Of a stretch of DNA of 64,000 nt, positions 40,001 to 47,855 are shown piece by piece. The notes below the pieces were generated by a model. It did not search any database. It worked only from the letters and a program-made list of their open reading frames with translations, and was not told the DNA's origin. Within the stretch, counting starts at the first letter, position 1. Each line of letters begins with the position of its first letter. The position numbers were made by a program, and so were the translations under genes. The DNA comes from Polaribacter sp. KT25b (GTDB taxonomy: Bacteria; Bacteroidota; Bacteroidia; Flavobacteriales; Flavobacteriaceae): contig NZ_LT629752.1 of assembly GCF_900105145.1 (NCBI RefSeq), forward strand, positions 3,887,461-3,951,460, given 5' to 3'.

Positions 40001-40136
40001 GACTTTTAAATTATATATTAGTGGTACTAACCTCTTTACCTTCTCTGATATGAAATATGCAGATCCAGAAGGGAACAATCCAGGATCTTACCCAATGTTA
40101 CAAAGAATTAACCTAGGTCTAAATATGAGCTTTTAA
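37083..40136 (+). CDS. susC: SusC-type TonB-dependent outer-membrane transporter 1
   Basis: A 1017-residue receptor. Signal peptide 1-19, CarboxypepD_reg-like N-terminal extension about 21-105 ([31 protein letters not shown]), a TonB-box-like EIVIVGYG near 120-127, plug about 130-240 with [12 protein letters not shown] and the hallmark [26 protein letters not shown], then a 22-strand barrel ending with a C-terminal Phe (LNMSF). It imports oligosaccharides across the outer membrane with its SusD lid. First gene of the five-gene uptake operon. Confidence 0.96.
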   Translation: [1017 protein letters not shown]

Positions 40137-40147
40137 AATTTAAAACT

Positions 40148-42067
40148 ATGAAAACAATAAAATATACATTTATTTTAATCTTAGCGGCACTTTTCTTTAG
40201 TTGTGAAGATTATTTAGAAAAAGAACAAGATTTTGAAGGTTTAGATCAAAATGATGTTTTTGAAGATGTTCGTTTAGCTAGAAATTTTTTAAACGGAGCA
40301 TACACAAACTTAATAACAGAAGTAACTGCTAAATCTAATAACCCAGATATTCTTCCAGGAATGTCTATGTCGGGAGAAGGGTATCCTGCAAGACATAATA
40401 ATAATGTACCACAGCGATATAATTCTTATGCAACTTCAGATTACTTAACTTTAATGAATCTTAATGGTGCTGTAGGGCAAGGACAAACACCTAATTTTGT
40501 TTCTAGATATTACGAGTCTTGGAAAGGAGTTAATACTGTAAATACCTTTTTAGCTAATAGTGATAAAATAGCAAATTCTGATGAAGCAACTGTAAACGCT
40601 TTAAAAGGTGAAGCTTATTTTTTAAGAGCCTATTTTTATCATTTAATGACTAAGCGTCACGGTGGGCTTATTTATTTAAAAGAAAACTTAAATGTTAATA
40701 ACCCATTTAATCAAGAAAGAGAAACGTATGCAAGTAATCTAGCAAATATGTTAGAAGACTTAGAAACAGCTATTACTTTATTGCCTGTAAATAGAGCTTC
40801 AGAAGATTACGGAAGACCTACAAGAGGTGCAGCTATGGCTTTAAAATCTAGAATAACGTTATTTGCTGCAAGTCCATTAATTAACACCACAAATGATAAT
40901 CAAGCATGGATAGATGCAGCTACAGCAGCATCTGATTTAATTAATTTTGCTAATAATAATGGCTTATATACACTTGCGAGTGCTCCTAATGCCAATAATA
41001 TAGATGTGAGCCACAATGGTGCAGATCTTTTTAACCCAGAACCAGAAGAATTAGAACCTTACAGAAGCATATTTGTAGGTCCTGGAAAATCTAAAATATT
41101 GCCTCCAGAGGTAATTTTTATGGAAGTAAATGAGTTTACAGCTGGTGGTGGTGGTACTTTAGTTCCGTTACCTAGAACTTACTTAACAGTTGGTTTTGAT
41201 ATTGTTAAAGGTAATAATAACCCAATGGGTATTGGAGCATTGGCCAATTTTGTAGAAAAATTCGAAACAAAAAATGGGTTGGCAATTGAAGATGATCCTT
41301 CTTATAACCCTCAAGAACCATTTATTAATAGAGATCCAAGGTTTTACAATAACATTTTGTTTGATGGAGTGCCATGGACAGTAACAACATCTAATCCTAC
41401 AAACAAAACAGGTTTTACAGATTTAGCAATCATCAATGAAGATGGTAATTTAGGCTTCGATTTTCGTGACCCTAATACACCAACTAATAGAGAATGGCAA
41501 GTTAAAAATAAAACGGGTTTAAAAATAAGAAAGTGGTTGCCTAATGGATATTTCTTAACACAAGGATGGAAAGGATCTTTAGATTTCTATACTAATAATA
41601 GTGTTTTTAGAATGGCTGAAATATATTTAAACTATGCAGAAGCGGCTAATGAAGCATATGGGCCAGGTGGTACTGCTCCAGGAGCTACTTTAAGTGCTCT
41701 TGATGCTGTAAATAAAATTAGAAACAGAGTAGGAATGCCAAATGTAAATGGTGCTTATTCAGGTTCTAAAGATGGTTTAAGAGATCGTATTAGAAATGAG
41801 AGAGCTATAGAACTTTGTTTTGAAGGGTTTAGATATGACGATATTAGAAGATGGAAAACAGCTCATTTAGAAGAAAACTTAAAAGTAGAGTTTTTAGAAA
41901 TGCGTTGGCAAGGAGGTACTTCATCTACTTATCCTACAGGTTTTAGTTTTGAAAATGTAGAACAATCAGATTTGAAAAAAACATTTACTGATAGAAACTA
42001 TTGGTGGCCAATTCCTAGTTCAGAAATTGAAGCTGTACCTAGTTTTAAACAAACAGAAGGTTGGTAA
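40148..42067 (+). CDS. susD: SusD-type surface glycan-binding lipoprotein 1
   Basis: A 639-residue RagB/SusD protein. Lipobox ends at C19 (ALFFSC). SusD features: the YYESWKGVNTVNTFL helix, GEAYFLRAYFYHLMTKRHGG, the TPR-like helices with RGAAMALKSRITLFAASP, RNERAIELCFEGFRYDDIRRWK near the C-terminus and the final WWPIPSSEIEAVPSFKQTEGW. It forms the hinged lid of SusC 1, 11 nt upstream. Its glycan-binding residues cannot be assigned by eye. Confidence 0.95.
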   Translation: MKTIKYTFILILAALFFSCEDYLEKEQDFEGLDQNDVFEDVRLARNFLNGAYTNLITEVTAKSNNPDILPGMSMSGEGYPARHNNNVPQRYNSYATSDYLTLMNLNGAVGQGQTPNFVSRYYESWKGVNTVNTFLANSDKIANSDEATVNALKGEAYFLRAYFYHLMTKRHGGLIYLKENLNVNNPFNQERETYASNLANMLEDLETAITLLPVNRASEDYGRPTRGAAMALKSRITLFAASPLINTTNDNQAWIDAATAASDLINFANNNGLYTLASAPNANNIDVSHNGADLFNPEPEELEPYRSIFVGPGKSKILPPEVIFMEVNEFTAGGGGTLVPLPRTYLTVGFDIVKGNNNPMGIGALANFVEKFETKNGLAIEDDPSYNPQEPFINRDPRFYNNILFDGVPWTVTTSNPTNKTGFTDLAIINEDGNLGFDFRDPNTPTNREWQVKNKTGLKIRKWLPNGYFLTQGWKGSLDFYTNNSVFRMAEIYLNYAEAANEAYGPGGTAPGATLSALDAVNKIRNRVGMPNVNGAYSGSKDGLRDRIRNERAIELCFEGFRYDDIRRWKTAHLEENLKVEFLEMRWQGGTSSTYPTGFSFENVEQSDLKKTFTDRNYWWPIPSSEIEAVPSFKQTEGW

Positions 42068-42129
42068 TATACATATGTTTAAAGTTAATGTGTTAAATAT
42101 TAGTAAATTAAAAATATAAAATAAAACAA

Positions 42130-44925
42130 ATGAAAATAACCATAAAAGAACTAAAAGGTTTTGTTTTCTGCGTACTGAATGTTCTTGCTATTAATATAGG
42201 TGTAGCTCAAAATACACCGTTAAATAATTTAGCCGTACAAGATTCGCTTAAAACAAAAGGCAATAATGAACTCTTAAAAACACCATTTGGGGTTTTTAAT
42301 ATTGGCCAAACAACGGGTGCTGTATTTAGAATTTCTGGTGATGAGTTAAGAAAATCAGGTGGAGATAATTTGATCAATTCTTTAAGAGGTAGAGTGCCTG
42401 GTTTAAGAATCGTGAGAACAAGTAATACCCCAGGAAATGGAGGGTATTCTTATACATTAAATGGTGGAACCCCGAATGTATTAATTGATGGGCAACCAAG
42501 GGGTTTACAAGTAGATTTAAGAGATGTAGATGAAGTAATTGTACTTAGTGATGCGACCTTTAATGCTTTACTAGGAAACTTAGGAGATAATGGTCTTATT
42601 TACGTAGTAACCAAGGGAAATAAACTAAGTAAGCCAGCAATAGAAGTTAATTACCAAGTAGGATATAGTACACCTACTCATTTGCCAAAATTATTGTCTG
42701 CATCAGAGTATGCAACGATAATAAACGAAGCATCCAATAATGATGGTTTAGGAAATGTATACAGCCCAGAGGCAATTGAAGCTTATAAGAATGGATCAGA
42801 TCCAATTAATTTTCCGAATGTAGATACTCAAGAAACTTATTTGTCAAATTTAGCTGCTTCTAACTATATGTCTCTTAATTTATATGGAGCATCAGAAAAG
42901 GTATCTTATAGTGCTTTTTTAGGGTATTCAGATTGGGAAGGACTAGAAAAAGTGGGTTCGAAAATAGATGGTAGAAACATTACTTTTAGAACTAAAATTG
43001 ATACTAAGATTAATGATTTAGTAAAAGCACATGCTAGTGTTTATGGTAGATTTGGAGAAAATGAAAGACCAGTTATTGGTCCAGATGATACATTTAGATG
43101 GATTACCAATACGCCTGCAAATGCGTTTCCTCTTATGGTTGGAGATTCTGCGTATGTGGTGAATAACCAATTTCAGACAAACTTATTATCAGAATTAGAA
43201 AATGGAGGAACAAGAACAGACTATACATCAAATATGATTTTTGATATCGGGTTTGATTTTGATTTAGATCAATTTGTGCCAGGTCTTGCTTATGATACTT
43301 ACATTATGATGAAAACGTATAATGCACATTCATTGCTTACAAATAATCAACCTGCATTATATACGTTAGAAAATTTAGAAGACACCAATGGTTTAGATTC
43401 ATTAGCGTTAAAGGTTTATAAAAATGAAGTCTTAGACCTTAGCATAGGAAGAACAGGTGGAGCTATTCAAAGAAATTTTGCCTACGGAGGAAACCTTAGT
43501 TATGTTAAAGAAACAGCTAAAGGAATCTTAAATTTAAATTTAAGTCATCTGTTATTTTATCAACCAAATATTACAGCAAGTCAAACAGATCAACGTAATT
43601 TTACAGTTAATCTAAACGGTTCTTACGCATTAGAAAATAAATATATTTTATTTGCCAATGCAAACTCTAGCAGTAGTTCTCGTTTTTTAGATAATCATAA
43701 AACTAAAATGTATCCAACTGTTGGAGCTGCGTGGGTAGCATCAAATGAAAACTTTTTAAAAGATAGTAAAGTAATCGATTATTTAAAGTTTAGAACTTCT
43801 TATGGAATTGTAGGTACAGAATATGGTTTTACTACCCTTTTATACCTAGATACTTGGAGTGGTGGTAGAAATAATGGTACTACCTATTTGGGTACTAATG
43901 GTAATTTATCTCAAGATGAATTAGGATATCGCTTAAATACAACTGGTAACGATGAAATCGATTGGGTAGAGTATAATCAATTATTTGCAGGTGTAGAATT
44001 ACAAATGTTTAAAAAACTAAAACTAGATTTTAATTACTTTAATATTTTAATTAACAATCAAGTAATTAGAGCAAGTCAATTATATGCAAGTGCTTTAGGG
44101 AATGATGTGTACTTACCTCAATTAAATTTTAAAGAGAGTAGAAATAAAGGTTTTAATACAAATATTACTTTTAGCGATAGTAAAGATTCTTTTAAATACC
44201 ACATTAGTGCAAATGCAGGTTATAATAAGGTAATTGGAGAAAAAATAGCTGAAGTACAATATCCAGATGAATATAGATTACAGCAAGGACAAGCACAAGA
44301 TAACATAGTTGGTTATGTAAGTGATGGTCTTTATACAGCAGAAAACATTGGTAGCGCATTGCCACAATTTGGAGATTTACAAGTTGGAGATGTAAAGTAT
44401 GTGGATTTAAATGGTGATAATGTAATTGATTCTAGAGATACAAAAACTATTGGAAACAGTAACCCAAGAGTTAATTATGGTATTAACTTTGGTTTTGAAT
44501 ATAAAGGGATAAACCTAGATGTTGTAGGTATGGGAGTTACAGGTTATGATATTAACCTTAATTCATATGCATATTATCAACATGGTGGATTAGGTAATTA
44601 TTATGGAAGTGTAAATAGCGATTTACCTAATGGAAATGCAAATCCTAGATTAAGTACGTTAACAAGTATTAATAATAATAAGAATTCTGATTATTGGTTA
44701 TTGAACGGTGGTTATTTTAAAATAGCGAATGTAGAACTAGGTTACTCATTACCAGAAAGTATAATTTCTGATAGCTCATTTGCAGATGTAAAACTCTTTT
44801 TAAGAGGAAGTAATTTAGCTGTATTTAGTAAAATGAAAGATTTAGATCCAGAAAATATTAATGCAGGTTTTTCTCAATATCCAATGATGAGAACTTTTAC
44901 TTTAGGAGCTTCTATTAATTTTTAA
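42130..44925 (+). CDS. SusC-like TonB-dependent transporter 2, atypical (no N-terminal extension)
   Basis: A 931-residue SusC relative with signal peptide 1-26. Unlike SusC 1 it lacks the CarboxypepD_reg domain and a recognisable TonB box; only about 40 residues separate the signal peptide from the plug (RISGDELRKSGGDNLINSLRGRVPGL). The plug hallmark is altered: VLSDATFNALLGNLGDNGLIYVVTKGNK in place of the usual LKDAxAxAxYGxRGxNGV. The barrel (ending LGASINF) looks intact. It is paired with its own SusD 18 nt downstream. It may be a second transporter with different energising needs, or a mostly binding partner of SusC 1. Confidence 0.88.
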   Translation: MKITIKELKGFVFCVLNVLAINIGVAQNTPLNNLAVQDSLKTKGNNELLKTPFGVFNIGQTTGAVFRISGDELRKSGGDNLINSLRGRVPGLRIVRTSNTPGNGGYSYTLNGGTPNVLIDGQPRGLQVDLRDVDEVIVLSDATFNALLGNLGDNGLIYVVTKGNKLSKPAIEVNYQVGYSTPTHLPKLLSASEYATIINEASNNDGLGNVYSPEAIEAYKNGSDPINFPNVDTQETYLSNLAASNYMSLNLYGASEKVSYSAFLGYSDWEGLEKVGSKIDGRNITFRTKIDTKINDLVKAHASVYGRFGENERPVIGPDDTFRWITNTPANAFPLMVGDSAYVVNNQFQTNLLSELENGGTRTDYTSNMIFDIGFDFDLDQFVPGLAYDTYIMMKTYNAHSLLTNNQPALYTLENLEDTNGLDSLALKVYKNEVLDLSIGRTGGAIQRNFAYGGNLSYVKETAKGILNLNLSHLLFYQPNITASQTDQRNFTVNLNGSYALENKYILFANANSSSSSRFLDNHKTKMYPTVGAAWVASNENFLKDSKVIDYLKFRTSYGIVGTEYGFTTLLYLDTWSGGRNNGTTYLGTNGNLSQDELGYRLNTTGNDEIDWVEYNQLFAGVELQMFKKLKLDFNYFNILINNQVIRASQLYASALGNDVYLPQLNFKESRNKGFNTNITFSDSKDSFKYHISANAGYNKVIGEKIAEVQYPDEYRLQQGQAQDNIVGYVSDGLYTAENIGSALPQFGDLQVGDVKYVDLNGDNVIDSRDTKTIGNSNPRVNYGINFGFEYKGINLDVVGMGVTGYDINLNSYAYYQHGGLGNYYGSVNSDLPNGNANPRLSTLTSINNNKNSDYWLLNGGYFKIANVELGYSLPESIISDSSFADVKLFLRGSNLAVFSKMKDLDPENINAGFSQYPMMRTFTLGASINF

Positions 44926-44943
44926 TACGTAAAAAATAAAAAG

Positions 44944-46686
44944 ATGAAATTAACTAAAAACATATTAATAATTAGTGTCTTAATGCTTAGCATTACTGGA
45001 TGCGAAAGTTTTTTAGAAGATACAATTCAATATACGTCTGAAGAAGAAGTTTTAACTTCAGGACAACGTTCTAGAGGACTTATTGATGATATTTATACAG
45101 ACTATTCTTTTAGATATTTTACAGATTTTTCTGTAGAATATTTAACAGACAATGGTGTTTTAAATTCTTCTGCTACTAATTTTGCAAATAATAATTGGGG
45201 ACCCGCAGAAAGCCATCCTAATAACTATATTTGGCAACAGTCATATAATAATATCAGACAAATTTATCAGTATATAGAAGAAGTTCACAATACAGGACTT
45301 CCCTATTTGCCTTCAGAAGCAAGTGCTTCATTAAGTGATATTATAGTAAGTAGGTATTATGGAGAAGCACATTTCTTAAAAGCTTGGGCAGAATGGGAAT
45401 TGTTAAAAACGTATGGTGGGCCAGCAGCAGACGGAACGATGCTTGGTTTTCCTATTGTAAATGAGGTTTTAGAAAATGAAGAATATGCACTGTTAAGTAG
45501 AAATACGTATGATGAATGTGTAGACCAAATTATGGCAGATTTAGCGGTTGCTATAGATCATTTACCTTTAATTTATTCTGGTGCGGATAAAGACAACCCA
45601 GGAACTAGTGATTTAGAAACAGGTAGAGCAAGTGGTTTGGCTGCTTACGCCTTAAAAGCTAAAGTTGCATTATTTGCAGCGAGTCCTGCTTTTAATCCAA
45701 CTAACGATGTTACTAAATGGCAATTAGCAGCAGAATATGCACAAGAAGTAATTCAACTTAATGGTGGTTTAAAATCATTACAATCTATAAATAATAGTAG
45801 AGAAGACAACCCAGATCACATCTGGAGATTGCGTAATTCTAGAAATAATAATTCATTAGAAAACCGTTTATATCCTCCTACTCTATATGGTCAAGGAGAA
45901 GTAAATCCATCTCAAAATTTAGTAGATGCATTTCCAGACGCTAATGGATTTCCTATTACAGACGCCTCAAGTACGTATGATGCTACAGCACCTTATGCTT
46001 CTAGAGATAGTAGGTTCTATAAATTTATCTTTTACAACGGAGATCAATGTTTTACTAGTGAAAACTGTACAGATTTTAGCCCTTTAGAAACCTACCAAGG
46101 TGGTTTAGATAATTTTGGAGGATTTATTGCAAATGAAGGAACAAGAACTGGGTATTATTTAAAAAAATACTTAAGTAATTTAAATTTTGATCCATCTGCA
46201 AATAATAATCCTTTAACAACTTTACCTAAAGTGTATGTGCAATTAGGTCTTACCGAGGTGTATTTAAATTATGTTGAAGCTGTAATTGAAGGTTACGGAG
46301 AAGTAGAAACTGCCCCTGCAGGATTAAATTATTCAGCAAAAGAAGTTTTAGCTCAAATAAGAAAAAGAGCAGGTTTGTCTAATGACCCTTATTTAAATAC
46401 TGCTGCTACTGATGTAAATGTTTTTAAAGATTTGTTAAAATCAGAAAGACGTTTAGAGTTATCTTTTACAGGAGAAAGATTTCATGATTTAAGAAGATGG
46501 AAGGAAATTGATAAGATAGAAGATTTAAAAGGTGTTAAAATTATCAAGAATACCGACGATTCTTTTTCTTACCAAGAGATTACAGTAGAACAAAGAGGAT
46601 ACCAAAATAAAAATTATTATTTACCTTTACCTTATGCAGAGTTGATATTAAATAGCAATTTGAAACAAAACCAAGGTTGGGAATAA
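44944..46686 (+). CDS. SusD-like surface glycan-binding lipoprotein 2
   Basis: A 580-residue SusD/RagB protein. Lipobox ends at C20 (SITGC). Typical segments: YNNIRQIYQYIEEV, RYYGEAHFLKAWAEWELLKTYGG, ASGLAAYALKAKVALFAASPAF, LKSERRLELSFTGERFHDLRRWK and the end YYLPLPYAELILNSNLKQNQGWE. Partner of atypical SusC 2. Its sequence is quite different from SusD 1, so the pairs are not a recent duplication. Confidence 0.94.
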   Translation: MKLTKNILIISVLMLSITGCESFLEDTIQYTSEEEVLTSGQRSRGLIDDIYTDYSFRYFTDFSVEYLTDNGVLNSSATNFANNNWGPAESHPNNYIWQQSYNNIRQIYQYIEEVHNTGLPYLPSEASASLSDIIVSRYYGEAHFLKAWAEWELLKTYGGPAADGTMLGFPIVNEVLENEEYALLSRNTYDECVDQIMADLAVAIDHLPLIYSGADKDNPGTSDLETGRASGLAAYALKAKVALFAASPAFNPTNDVTKWQLAAEYAQEVIQLNGGLKSLQSINNSREDNPDHIWRLRNSRNNNSLENRLYPPTLYGQGEVNPSQNLVDAFPDANGFPITDASSTYDATAPYASRDSRFYKFIFYNGDQCFTSENCTDFSPLETYQGGLDNFGGFIANEGTRTGYYLKKYLSNLNFDPSANNNPLTTLPKVYVQLGLTEVYLNYVEAVIEGYGEVETAPAGLNYSAKEVLAQIRKRAGLSNDPYLNTAATDVNVFKDLLKSERRLELSFTGERFHDLRRWKEIDKIEDLKGVKIIKNTDDSFSYQEITVEQRGYQNKNYYLPLPYAELILNSNLKQNQGWE

Positions 46687-46703
46687 AATTAAACATAAAG
46701 AAT

Positions 46704-47609
46704 ATGAAAAATAATAAATTAAGATCTTTTACCAAAATATTGGTATTAGCCGTACTTGCATTAAGTATGACATCATGTTATGATGATTTTGTAGAGAATG
46801 AGTTTGAATTTACCTCTGTATACTTACCAAAAGAAACAATTGACCGTACTTTTATTATGGGAGAAGGTATGCAAATTGGTGTTGGTGTTGTATTAGGTGG
46901 TAGATTAGATAACAGAGAAGATGTAGAGGTAAGTTTTTCTTTAGATGAGTCTCTTTTAGACCCAGGTTCTGCCTTACCAGCTAGTTATTATAGCCTTGTA
47001 GATGCTGATGGAAACCCTGCTAATAACAAAATAATAATTCCTGCTGGTAAAACACAGGGGTTTGTATATGTAAAAGCAGATTCTATTAATTTTTTAAATG
47101 ATCCTGTTTCTTTAGGAAACAATTATGCATTAGGCTTTACTTTAGACAATGTTGTAAAAGCAGATTCTATTTTAGTAGATTACAAATCAACTAAAATTAC
47201 ATTTACATATATCAATCAATTGTATGGTAATTATGTACAGAAAGGAGCATATACAAAAGATGATGGAACTACCGTTGAAACGGTAGAGTATCCAAAAGAT
47301 AATTCTAATATTTCAGAAGCTATAGAATTAACAATGGTTTCTCCTAACACTTTGGAATATAAAGGTTTGTTAAATTTGGGAGATGATCGAAAATTAAATT
47401 TAGTGGTTGCAGACGATAATTCTATAACTATTGAAACTGCTCCAGGTGGAGTTAACGTTGTAGATGATGGAGGATCTTCATATAACCCTGATACTAGAGA
47501 AATTAAACTTAACTATTCTTTTAGCTATAACGGTGTAGATTATAAGGTATCTGATGTTTTAGAGTTTAGAAATAGAATAGTAGATGGTGTAAACCAGTAC
47601 GATATTTAG
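46704..47609 (+). CDS. SusE/F-like surface lipoprotein with DUF1735-type domain
   Basis: A 301-residue lipoprotein, lipobox ending MTSC (YDDFVENEF follows). The N-terminal half resembles the BT_3987-like/DUF1735 Ig fold (VYLPKETIDRTFIMGEGMQIGVGVVLGGRLDNREDVEV); the C-terminal half is the DUF4361-like beta domain ending FRNRIVDG. Such proteins assist glycan capture at the surface beside SusCD. The ATG at 46704 gives the signal peptide; an in-frame start at 46677 would overlap SusD 2 and spoil it. Last gene of the uptake operon, followed by a strong terminator. Confidence 0.85.
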   Translation: MKNNKLRSFTKILVLAVLALSMTSCYDDFVENEFEFTSVYLPKETIDRTFIMGEGMQIGVGVVLGGRLDNREDVEVSFSLDESLLDPGSALPASYYSLVDADGNPANNKIIIPAGKTQGFVYVKADSINFLNDPVSLGNNYALGFTLDNVVKADSILVDYKSTKITFTYINQLYGNYVQKGAYTKDDGTTVETVEYPKDNSNISEAIELTMVSPNTLEYKGLLNLGDDRKLNLVVADDNSITIETAPGGVNVVDDGGSSYNPDTREIKLNYSFSYNGVDYKVSDVLEFRNRIVDGVNQYDI

Positions 47610-47630
47610 TTTTTAGTATTTAAAAATAGT

Positions 47631-47662
47631 AAAAAAGACCAATATTTATATTGGTCTTTTTT
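47631..47662 (+). terminator. Terminator of the SusCD operon
   Basis: Perfect 14-nt arms (47631-47644 and 47649-47662) around a 4-nt loop, with a T run on the 3' side. It separates the uptake genes from the secreted enzyme block. Confidence 0.92.
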
Positions 47663-47750
47663 TATGAAAAAATAATTCTTTTATAGAGTCTATTTTTAGC
47701 TTTCATTACGTTTTAGTATCAGTGTGAAGTAATTTGTAGTTAAAAAGTAC

Positions 47751-47780
47751 TTGATTGTAACATTTTTACCCTTAATTTTA
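47751..47780 (+). promoter_or_regulatory. Candidate promoter for the secreted enzyme block
   Basis: TTG (47751) and TAATTTTA (47773-47780) are 19 nt apart, a good fit to the flavobacterial -33/-7 promoter. The overlap with TTGTAACATTTTTACCC resembles the GCAACATTTGTTACC word at 36274, so a regulator may also touch it. The esterase start is at 47856. Confidence 0.5.
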
Positions 47781-47855
47781 GAAAATAAATTCTATAAGAA
47801 CAAGTAAGTTTGTAAGAACAAGATTAAGTTATCTAACCTTATTATAGAATTTATT

